64,000 nt of DNA from Mesostigma viride (taxonomy: Eukaryota > Streptophyta > Mesostigmatophyceae > Mesostigmatales > Mesostigmataceae), in NCBI GenBank assembly GCA_009746045.1, contig RPFO01000165.1:6228689-6292688 (forward strand). The letters run 5' to 3'. The notes under the pieces are model-generated. The model had not been told where the DNA came from and ran no database searches. It was given only the letters and a program-made list of their open reading frames with translations. Numbering within the stretch: the stretch's first letter is position 1; the number at the start of each line of letters is the position of its first letter. The position numbers and the translations under genes were made by a program. Positions 21,045-29,325 of this stretch are shown piece by piece.

Positions 21045-23035
21045 CTATGCTGGAGGAGTTAACGGTGCCCCCCACTTGGCGGCAAGGTATTGACGGATCA
21101 TCGTCAGTTCGGCGGAAGTCTTGTACGTGTTGTAAATGAGCACCTCGCCGATCCAGCCGTCGAAGGCACGTTGACCGTTGGCTGAGTCGCCGCCCAAGTT
21201 CAGGTTGGCGGAGAAAGGGGCTGATGTGAAGCTGTTACTGACGACCGTGCCCTCCCTACCGTCGAACGTCGCGCTCCACACCTTGGGGGTGACCGATGCA
21301 TCGTACGAGACGTGGAGGACGTGAGGTTGGTCGTCGAAAAACTGACTGCCGGTCGCCACTTCCTTGACGGCCGTGTTGGACGCGTAATTTGTTACTTTGA
21401 GCGAGTCTGTCTGGTACACAATGGCAGGCGTGCTTCCGGGCGCGCACAACATCATGCCTTTTGTCGCTGTGCCTGATGAGACGTAAGGATCTGGGCGGGC
21501 GAGTGCTGTGTTGCGCTGTTTGGCGACGATCACGATGGTGCGCGTGTTCGCGTTGAGGATGTTTCCGGAATACGCCAAAAAACGCTGGCTGGAGTAGTAG
21601 AACCGAAGCCACGAAGATGCGGAGGATAGAGACGTCGCGTCTCTTTCTGGTTGCATGCCGCTTGTTGCCTGCGTCAGGTGGTAGGTGTTCTTCTTGTCCG
21701 CCATCCTGCCGACCTTGGACGCGTACGCGGGAGCCCCTCCCGTTCCGTCGCTGTTGACGGAAAGGGTGGACACGTCCGATGGATCGTACCACGCCAAGAC
21801 GGACGAGTCCGAAGCGGGGTTGTAAACTGGCGTATACGTAAAAGTAAGCGGGTTAGACGCCGAGTTCCCATGGCCCGACACGGAGTCTGTCGCCGCGTTG
21901 GCACCCACGCTGACGGTCGTCAGTGTGTTCGAGGTTCCTGACACGTCGAACGTGTAAAACGCCGCGTTTACCTGCACCAAGTTGGACGCCGTCCCGTTGG
22001 TAACGACGATGTCCCCGAGCGCAAAACCAGTGACTGACCGGCTGAAGGTAGCCGTCACGCCGACTGGGCTCGCGGACGGTGTTGCCCCGGCCGAAGTCGC
22101 GAGGGTGACGGTAGGCGGCGGGGAGTAGGTGAACGCGACCGTGTTGGACTCGGCGTTTGTGACCCCGAATTCGCCTACCGTCGTGCCATCGACCACCCTC
22201 ACGGTCGTCTGGGAGTATGGAGTGGTCGGTGTCATTGCGAACTGGTATGATGCCCCGGTACCGGTTACCGACGACGCTGTTCCGTTGTTCACGTAGATGT
22301 CCCAGCTACCAAACCCGTCACGGGCTTGTCAAATGTGACATCCATTGTGACGGGGCTTGTGGTTGGATATGTCCCTGCAGCTGTAGATAGAGCGACTGTG
22401 ATAGGTGGAGGGCTCAGTGTGAATGTTAGAGTATTGGATGCGTCGTTTCCACCGTCCACCACATCCACTCCCACGCTAACAGTGGTGGGGGTGTATGCCG
22501 TGATGGGAGTGACCGAGAATGTATAAGATGAACCACTGCCTGTCAACGAGGAAGCGGTCCCATTGGTAACTACTATGTCGTCTATGGAAAAACCAGCTAT
22601 GGACTTACTGAAAGTGGCAGCCACTGCGATAGGGCTCGCAGTAGGATTAGCGCCTGCCGTTGTAGCAAGTGTGACGGTGGTGGAAGGAGGGGTGTAGGTA
22701 AATGATAACAGGTTGGATTCGTCGTTATATGCCCCAGAAACCCCTGTTACCTTATTTTCTTTCACGGAAACCGTGGTTGGGATCGAACCTGTGATATTTG
22801 TTATATCAAAAAAATACGTCGCCGGTGCACCTAAAAAGAGGTCGACTGCCGTTCCGTTTGTCACGTCAATGTCTGATAGATCAAAACCAGTGACGTCTTC
22901 ATTAAATGTCGCCATCACGAAAACGGGGACATTCGATGGTGTAAGGTCCACTGTTGATAACCCAACCGTGACCGAGGTACTAGGAACGCGTCGTTTATAT
23001 AAAAGAGCGGGGCATATACCACTATCCAGCAACAT
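21045..23035 (-). pseudogene. PLV fibre/adhesin: Ig-like repeats plus LamG-like domain, one frameshift
   Basis: Two adjacent frames (23035-22289 and 22292-21045) form one gene of about 663 codons. The first carries at least two and a half repeats of a bacterial Ig-like module, each marked by a VTGF or IAGF turn and an IVVTNGTAS-type strand; the second has another repeat and then a region of about 250 residues starting VLAWYDPSD with the strand pattern of a LamG/concanavalin-A-like lectin fold (FDGWIGEVLIYNTYKTSAEL). Such proteins project from virions or cells and bind glycans. The break is a missing base at about 22298-22300 in a G run, inside the third repeat. It is otherwise undamaged, so the gene could be functional if the indel is a sequencing error. 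Confidence 0.8.
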
Positions 23036-23054
23036 TTGTATAGACTAATCGTCG

Positions 23055-23225
23055 TTATTTTTTTTGGTTTGGTAGCGGATACTTGAAGGTGGGGAGAAGG
23101 GGCAATGCTCGTCTAGCTGGCATTGTCATGGACAGACCAGAATCTGCCATTTCAGGAATGTCAAAAATCAACTTCAACCTGTTAAACGGATTAGCTGTGA
23201 TGCTAGGGTCTCGAAAGTAGTCCAT
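23055..23225 (-). CDS. PLV small ORF, 56 residues
   Basis: A short ATG frame fills the gap between the major capsid gene and the adhesin: it begins MDYFRDPSITANPFNRLKLI and ends PLPNQKK, with the stop 19 nt before the adhesin start. It stays open through most of an otherwise empty gap and has balanced composition with two hydrophobic patches, so it is likely real. Function unknown; small virion or assembly proteins often sit here. Confidence 0.55.
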   Translation of the reverse strand: MDYFRDPSITANPFNRLKLIFDIPEMADSGLSMTMPARRALPLLPTFKYPLPNQKK

Positions 23226-23253
23226 CGTTTGTCATTACACACGTATATATTTT

Positions 23254-24558
23254 TTAGAGGTACACGGCTGCCTGCCTGCCTGCAGCAATGTCCATCTTCG
23301 ATTCGCATTCCGTGAAGAGGTAGGAAATACAGTCCGTTGCTCCCTTCTCGACTCGCAGCGTGACCACTGATGCAGTGCCACGAAGGTCAAGCCCGCTCAT
23401 GTACTCTGGACCGGCACATGGCATATTAAGGTGACACGCCATCGTGAAGTTGTTGTTTAGCCACGTGGTAGGAGTCATGCCCTCACGGACACAGGACAAG
23501 ACATTCCCCTGGTCACCGAACGCGGACAACAGATTGATCCACGCCTCGGTTGCGTTCGTACGGTATCCAGGCGCTAGGTTGGATCCGTTGATGTCGTATT
23601 GGTAGGAAGTCATACCATCCGCGATGTGATTGAACATCGTATTGCCAGATGCGTTGGTCACGTCCGCGCCGGCAGCAACCTGAATCGCCAGGAGTTTGCT
23701 GGCGGACGCGGAAGACAGCGACGCCTTGATGGCATAGGGAGTGCGAGTCCCGAGCGACTGTTTGGTGGACTGCCACGTCCGCCACTTGAAGGAGAGAGTT
23801 CCACCCTCGGCAAGCCTGGACGAGAAAATCTGGCCCACGATATCTTCTTGGAACCTGTACGTGTCGATGCTAAAGTGGATGTTGCTCAGTTCGAAACCAA
23901 CCCCCGTTCCTGCGTCAACGGCCACGATGCCACCACCAGCAGCTGCTTGCGCCACGCTAGGAAGCATCACCCCTCCGTCCATGAGTGTGATTCGGATCTC
24001 GATGGGGGGAAGAGACTCAGATCCACGATCCGAGGCTCGCCACTCAGGAATCCCAAAAAGTGGTCAATGACGCCGTCCACTGCGGTGTTTGCCTTCACGT
24101 TGTTTGTGAGAGCGCCAGCCATCAGCAATGACGATGTTGTTATTCTTCGACCAACCAGCGGGAGCCTGCGCGAGATTGTACTCGACACCGCCGTGCACCG
24201 AGAGCAGCGTATGGAACAGCTGGGAGTAGTCGTTGATGCTGTCGACGGTCTGACCTCCTGCCAGTACCTCGAGGCGCCTGATGATGGAGGACGTGTACGC
24301 GGGGAACTTTGCGAACCCCGCCGTGGTCGTGGGGGTCCCCGTGAAAAACATTGCGAAGGAGTGCAAGTCCACGAACCCGGACGTGGGGAGGCGGACCGCG
24401 ACCACAGACCCTTGTTTGATGCCGTCGCTTGCTGAGAGGGTGCTGAGATGGACTCGTTGAGTCGTGTGCTGACCCAGCGCCTTCACGAGGTATTGCATGG
24501 ACTTGGGGATAGCGCGCGAGTACCAGGAATTGTCCGAAGCCATAGATTGTGTATACAT
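23254..24558 (-). pseudogene. PLV major capsid protein, double jelly roll, two frameshifts
   Basis: Three colinear frames build one protein of about 430 residues, probably starting at MASDNSW (24543). Frame one (to about 24118) has SIIRRLEVLAGGQTVDSIND, the typical strand and loop of the first jelly roll in PLV capsid proteins; a middle frame (about 24118-24012) has VDGVIDHFLGFL; the third (to 23254) has ELSNIHFSIDTYRFQEDIVG and GGTLSFKWRTWQSTKQSLGT, typical of the second. The breaks are one extra base near 24118 and a missing base in a C run at about 24012. The protein forms the trimeric capsomers of the icosahedral shell. It follows the small basic protein gene after 30 bp. Confidence 0.85.
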
Positions 24559-24573
24559 TCGAATGAGATATTT

Positions 24574-24930
24574 TTACTGAAGAAGCTGGCCGAGTATGGG
24601 ATTTTTTACCTTCGCTCCATCAACCCGTCTTTCGAGGTTGGACAAGGCGCTCAGACCAGTGTTTGCGACCGAGTACGCTTTCCCGAGCAGCGTACTCTTC
24701 GCGATCATGTTGGATGGGATGTGTCCGAGCGCGGAATCGACAATGCCCGCCGCCTGTTTGGCAGCCCGCGCCCCGTCGCCAATTTTTGAGATGACTTCGC
24801 CAGCGACGTGCCCGGCTTTCTTGACAGCTGACACGATGGCCGCCCCGTCGCCGACCCTCTTGATAGCGTTGCCGGCAAACTCTCCCACGCGTCTAGCCAC
24901 GTTTCCGATTGCTCCAAAATTAACTTTCAT
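24574..24930 (-). CDS. PLV small basic Ala/Gly-rich virion protein
   Basis: Starting at MKVNFGAIGNVARRVGEF (24930) it encodes 118 residues in which Ala, Gly, Lys and Val dominate and amphipathic helices repeat (AIKRVGDGAAIVSAVKKAG, EVISKIGDGARAAKQAAG). Size, composition and position between penton and major capsid genes recall the pVI/pX-like membrane-active or core proteins of adenovirus-related viruses; this is an analogy, not a demonstrated homology. The start codon overlaps the last 11 nt of the penton gene, arguing for this start rather than the ATG at 24993. Confidence 0.65.
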   Translation of the reverse strand: MKVNFGAIGNVARRVGEFAGNAIKRVGDGAAIVSAVKKAGHVAGEVISKIGDGARAAKQAAGIVDSALGHIPSNMIAKSTLLGKAYSVANTGLSALSNLERRVDGAKVKNPILGQLLQ

Positions 24931-25783
24931 CGTCCTCGATAGTACTAGATGGCTGAGAAATAAATCTGGTTTGTGGCTGGACGGTCCTGTCAAGGGCCAT
25001 ATACTTCAAAACGCTCCCGATCTTCCTCGCCTCTATTCCCATCGCCTTCTGAGGGCTTATGCGGAAGGAGAGCTGAAGAGCCCAATCCGAGTAGACAGTT
25101 ATAGGAGCGTCGTCCTCGTCGAGCAGTCGGATCGTGATGTTGCTGGGAGAGTCCTTGAGATGCTGCCACAAAGGGGTCGCTGCCTGCCAAACAATGGGTT
25201 CTAAGAACTGCGACATGTTGGGACAGACGGCCAAAAGGCCTCCATATCCCGTGCCTGTCGACGATGATATCACGTTTCCTCGAACGATGTCGCTGTATAC
25301 ATACACCATTCTCAGTCTCCCATTCGTTGCTGGCCGGTTGCTAGCGAGGACACCTGTGAAAGGATATGATCCTTCCATGAGCCCCAACACCCGGCCCGTG
25401 GGCTCATCCACCGCGACAGAGAACTCGGTGGCATTTGTCACGGTAAAAAGACTAGTCGCCCTGTTGTACGTGACCGAGAACCCAGGATCTACCGCCTTCA
25501 AAGCTTCCTCTATGTTTTTTCGGTTTTCGATAGTCGTGTACGAGCCGAGCGGCAAGGTCACCTTCGTAGGGGACTCGCTGCCAGACAAACGGACAGTGAA
25601 GTATCGGTTTCCTTCGCTGATGTGAGTCTGTTCAAACGGGATGGTCATGAGGGTAAGCCCGACGTCGTGATAATCGTCAAGGAGTCCCGCCGGGATGTCC
25701 CATACCGGATCCACTAGCGTCCCGCGAGTTCGGTTCTCCGTGCGAAGAGTGAGTGTCAGCGTTTCCTGGATGAACTCCTTCAT
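24920..25783 (-). CDS. PLV minor capsid (penton-like) protein
   Basis: From MKEFIQETLTLTLRTENRT the frame runs 287 residues; an earlier in-frame ATG at 25855 adds 24 residues of poor composition. Beta-rich segments (YFTVRLSGSESPTKVTLPLG, FSVTYNRATSLFTVTNATEF, then NITIRLLDEDDAPITVYSDW and ALQLSFRI) match the pattern of PLV/virophage minor capsid proteins, whose pentamers close the five-fold vertices. The C-terminal strand with D-DAPI-W is the most typical part. The gene is intact and sits directly upstream of the small basic protein and the major capsid gene. Confidence 0.7.
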   Translation of the reverse strand: MKEFIQETLTLTLRTENRTRGTLVDPVWDIPAGLLDDYHDVGLTLMTIPFEQTHISEGNRYFTVRLSGSESPTKVTLPLGSYTTIENRKNIEEALKAVDPGFSVTYNRATSLFTVTNATEFSVAVDEPTGRVLGLMEGSYPFTGVLASNRPATNGRLRMVYVYSDIVRGNVISSSTGTGYGGLLAVCPNMSQFLEPIVWQAATPLWQHLKDSPSNITIRLLDEDDAPITVYSDWALQLSFRISPQKAMGIEARKIGSVLKYMALDRTVQPQTRFISQPSSTIEDDES

Positions 25784-25877
25784 CGGCCACTTCTTCTGAC
25801 AATAGCTCAGAAGTAATTTCGTTTGTCCCAAAAACCTTGACGACGCCTTCCTCAATTTTCGCCGATGCCCTTTTCAT
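25677..25877 (-). CDS. PLV small ORF, 66 residues, overlapping the penton gene
   Basis: Starts MKRASAKIEEGVVKVFGTNE; its ATG overlaps the stop of the 48-residue ORF (ATGA). The first 33 residues look like a real acidic helical peptide; the rest is a second reading of the penton 5' end. It may be a separate small protein or the true N-terminus of the penton protein joined by a frame change. Confidence 0.4.
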   Translation of the reverse strand: MKRASAKIEEGVVKVFGTNEITSELLSEEVADEGVHPGNADTHSSHGEPNSRDASGSGMGHPGGTP

Positions 25878-26020
25878 GGCGCGCTTGTCTTCCCTGTGAG
25901 TGGCTTCTTCCTACAGTAGAGCATGGCCGCCTCAATGAACTCTCGCGGGACATTTGGATGGAGGGTCATCCATTGAGAGATCTCGAGCATCTCGGCGTCA
26001 GTGAACAGCGGGCTGCTCAT
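25874..26020 (-). CDS. PLV small ORF, 48 residues
   Basis: Begins MSSPLFTDAEMLEISQWMTL, ends TGKTSAP. It starts 2 nt after the stop of the zinc-finger gene and ends in an ATGA overlap with the next frame, the spacing expected in a compact viral gene cluster. Function unknown. Confidence 0.5.
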   Translation of the reverse strand: MSSPLFTDAEMLEISQWMTLHPNVPREFIEAAMLYCRKKPLTGKTSAP

Positions 26021-26022
26021 GT

Positions 26023-26526
26023 TTACTCTTCTGTGAGATTTTTTTCAGCGCCTTCTTTTGGAATTCCCACGACCGTGTTGTGGACCCTCCTGAGATGCAG
26101 CAGGAGGTTTTTTTCGTTTGCGAACGTGCTCTTACACCCGGGTTGTGGGCATTTCCACCTCGCGCCTCCCACCTGGACTCGTTTCCCGACAGGTACACCC
26201 GCAGGCTCCGGGGGTGCCGCCACTGCTTCATCGACGACAACCGGTTCGGGAGCCGGCGCGACAGGGGCCGGTTGGGCATACGCGGACAATGGGGGGTACG
26301 CGACCGGTCTAGAGTTCGCCATCACTGACGCCATGAGAAGGGCATCCTTGAACCCTCGCGCCTCTGCGACCTTCCCTTTGTTCACCGCTCTTCGGACCGG
26401 CGCGCTGTGGATGACAATGGTGTTGGTCGATGAAGCGGTCACCTGCGACTGGGGTGCGACCTTACGCTTCGGTTTTCCCCTTTTACTTGAAGGACGGCGC
26501 CGTGCTGATTTCTGACGCCTTGCCAT
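26023..26526 (-). CDS. PLV basic protein with a C-terminal C2H2 zinc finger
   Basis: 167 residues: an Arg/Lys-rich N-terminus (RRQKSARRRPSSKRGKPKRK), a central hydrophobic patch, a Pro/Ala/Val linker at about 75-115, and a C2H2 finger with C126, C131, H144 and H149 (WKCPQPGCKSTF, then NLLLHLRRVHN). The basic start suggests nucleic-acid or nuclear targeting; with the finger it could condense the genome or regulate transcription. It lies between a structural gene (22 bp upstream) and the 48-residue ORF, so a virion core role is plausible but unproven. Confidence 0.7.
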   Translation of the reverse strand: MARRQKSARRRPSSKRGKPKRKVAPQSQVTASSTNTIVIHSAPVRRAVNKGKVAEARGFKDALLMASVMANSRPVAYPPLSAYAQPAPVAPAPEPVVVDEAVAAPPEPAGVPVGKRVQVGGARWKCPQPGCKSTFANEKNLLLHLRRVHNTVVGIPKEGAEKNLTEE

Positions 26527-26548
26527 TTCTGCATATAATCATAGATTT

Positions 26549-27427
26549 TTATAACGTCCAAGTGAGGGTCTTGTTAGTCGACACGGCCATTTTTCCAGCG
26601 CGCGACTTGCAAAACGCCGTAGAGAGTCCTATGTTTGTTGACGTGTCAGTGGTGATGCGAGGAATCCGCAATGCGATTTCAAACACCCCGTCATCCTCCT
26701 CGTATCCTGAAACAACATTCCAGTTGCTGCCAATTATAACGTTTACCGGCCAGACGGACAGGCCGCTAGCCGTTAAGCGATATGGGTTTGATATGTCGAG
26801 AATCGTTGGTGGGTTGTTATCAAATGTTAACCTGACAAGGATATTGGTCAACGCGGTCGGAAGAGTTAGTTCCGATTGTGTGGCCGGGTCGTGGAAAGAC
26901 ATCACGGCCACAGGGGCGCCGTGCCAAAATTGCGGAAGCGGGTAGTCGTATATGGGCTGCCTCAGACCGACCAAAGAATCTGCTTCCAATATCGTGTGCG
27001 ATATACGCCTAGTTTCTCGGACATCTTCATTCAGGGCCACGTCCATCCCGTGATTGCCGCCAATTGACGACAGGCTTGAACCATAATAGTAGCTTAGGCT
27101 AGAAGCAAATAAAAGCGGGCTCGGGCCAGATACTGTTGGATCTAATACCTGGAACGTCACGGTCGCCAAATGGATCATACCAGTAACTGGAGGATCAACC
27201 AGTGAAATATGATCACAGGTTATGTCAACGTACGACGAGGATTTTGATATTGTCGTTGTAGAAAAACCGCCAGTCCACGCTTCTCCAACGACTACGCTGA
27301 TAAGCAACGGATCATTGCTCAACTTGGTGTTTGAAAATCCAAGTCTTACATAAAACTTCCTTTCATGTCCCACGTAGCTCCCACAAAAACCAGCATCTTC
27401 ATTAAAACAATAAGTGGAAGCATACAT
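26549..27427 (-). CDS. PLV hypothetical structural protein, 292 residues
   Basis: An intact frame rich in beta-type alternation (RKFYVRLGFSNTKLSNDPLL, TGMIHLATVTFQVLDPTV, TNILVRLTFDNNPPTILDIS), with few charged residues, typical of virion coat or spike proteins. No family is recognised. The first 22 codons lie within a sequence (27362-27490) that was duplicated downstream at 27944-28070, so its promoter region is also present twice. It is the first gene of the closely packed virion cluster. Confidence 0.65.
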   Translation of the reverse strand: MYASTYCFNEDAGFCGSYVGHERKFYVRLGFSNTKLSNDPLLISVVVGEAWTGGFSTTTISKSSSYVDITCDHISLVDPPVTGMIHLATVTFQVLDPTVSGPSPLLFASSLSYYYGSSLSSIGGNHGMDVALNEDVRETRRISHTILEADSLVGLRQPIYDYPLPQFWHGAPVAVMSFHDPATQSELTLPTALTNILVRLTFDNNPPTILDISNPYRLTASGLSVWPVNVIIGSNWNVVSGYEEDDGVFEIALRIPRITTDTSTNIGLSTAFCKSRAGKMAVSTNKTLTWTL

Positions 27428-29325
27428 GTGACACTAATTGACATGCCCGGAGGCACGCCGTTCAAGGCCCTTCATGAAGTACGTTGCCCTAGAGGCAACC
27501 AAGACAAGGGTGGGTGGGTGGGGAGCAAAGAAAGAGGCCGACAAAACCAGCCAGAGCGGCTTTTAGTCGCAAAACCTCCCTTATCCCTAGCTAACTGACG
27601 TCATTAAACCCTTATGTTTAGTGGATGCTAGTAAGACGCTAACCGTACAGACCGGGGGTAGAATATCCCGAATCTGCACGGCTAGTATTAAATAATGCGT
27701 AGGTTGTTCTTTTCAGGGGCACTGCACCTCACGCCCCGTTCCGCCCGGGTATAATCAACCCAAGCGCGGAACGCACATTTTATTTAATTCATTTTTCAAC
27801 CATGCACTATATTGCATCTACTAATCACAAAAGCTCTAGCCAAACAGCTACGAGTAAACACTGCGACCTATAAGCCGCTCATCCAGCGGCCTCTTGTTCC
27901 CGCATTCACGTATAGAAGAAACTCCGTTCAAAGAACCCCGATTCATGTCCCACGTAGCTCCCACAAAAACCAGCATCTTCATTAAAACAATAAGTGGAAG
28001 CATACATGTGACACTAATTGACATGCCCGGAGGCACGCCGTTCAAGGCCCTTCATGAAGTACGTTGCCCAATCACCCCCGCCCTGGCTTTCCCTTGAAGC
28101 CGCACTCCACCTTGCTCGTTGTCACAAGTGACCGCCCTGCCGCAAAACGGGAGCCCCCCCACATCGGGAGGCGTGTGCCCGGCGGCTGTGGATGCATGGC
28201 CAGGCCCAAAAAGGCCCAGCGCATTTGCACTGCGATTGCGCACGGCCAGCCTATCATGACCCCTCTCGGGGCCCCGAGTCGGTACCGCTATGGCCGTCTC
28301 CCCATAGACCCGGGGTGCTTCGAGAAAAAACGTGGACCTAGCCCAGGCCCCGCCAGCCCGGATGCCCGAGGCCACAGCCCCAGGCACCTGGCTGAACGAG
28401 AGTCCGTTCAGCCAAGACCGCATTCCCCCCGAGGTTTCTATGCGTGGGGAAAAAATTTCTAGCTTAGACGCTTTTCCCATCGCCGTCCCCAGCCCCAACC
28501 ACCCCCCCCTCGGCGGAAGGCAATTGCAAAGTTTGCTGGCCAGCAGCAATTTCCGAAGAAAAAGCCGCAGGCCGCGGACCGAGACACGGGTCGCCAGTGC
28601 CAGCCATCCGGCTCCAACCCGGGGTGCAAGCATCCCCAGGTACGGAGCACCAGCTCGCGCACTGGGCCGACCAAGCGACAGTTGAGCACCTGTCACGGCA
28701 TCCGGCCCACCAAAGACCCCAAGCTGGGGAAAAGGTGCGGACCGGAGGTAATCTTTTTCTTTTCTTTTAGTTAACCGGGCGAGGAACTACGCCTGGCCGG
28801 TTAACAACTGGAAGTCTCACCACTGGCCAAGTGGCCAGTGCAACCAGTGCTTTTGGGATTTTGCTCCGCAGCACCCATAGCTGCGGCTGCCGCCGCAACG
28901 ACAACGAGCAAAGAAAGAGGCCGACAAAACCAGCCAGAGCGGCTTTTAGTCGCAAAACCTCCCTTATCCCTAGCTAACTGACGTCATTAAACCCTTATGT
29001 TTAGTGGATGCTAGTAAGACGCTAACCGTACAGACCGGGGGTAGAATATCCCGAATCTGCACGGCTAGTATTAAATAATGCGTAGGTTGTTCTTTTCAGG
29101 GGCACTGCACCTCACGCCCCGTTCCGCCCGGGTATAATCAACCCAAGCGCGGAACGCACATTTTATTTAATTCATTTTTCAACCATGCACTATATTGCAT
29201 CTACTAATCACAAAAGCTCTAGCCAAACAGCTACGAGTAAACACTGCGACCTATAAGCCGCTCCTCCAGCGGCCTCTTGTTCCCGCATTCACGTATAGAA
29301 GAAACTCCGTTCAAAGAACCCCGAT
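27362..29325. repeat. Partial tandem duplication in the PLV with a GC-rich insert
   Basis: Block A (about 128 bp: 27362-27489 and 27944-28071) and block B (about 418 bp: from 27524 and from 28909) occur in the order A-B-A-B. The first A and B are separated by about 34 bp, the second by about 838 bp of GC-rich DNA (28071-28908) with no recognised gene. The B copies differ by about one base (CTCATCC versus CTCCTCC), so the event is recent. Block A contains the start of the 292-residue gene; block B ends within the last codons of the 844-residue gene. Confidence 0.85.

Noticed and set aside
28052-28696. A 214-residue minus-strand frame and overlapping plus-strand frames in the GC-rich insert
   Set aside because: High GC depletes stops in all frames; composition is Gly/Arg/Pro/Ser-rich and no motif is present.
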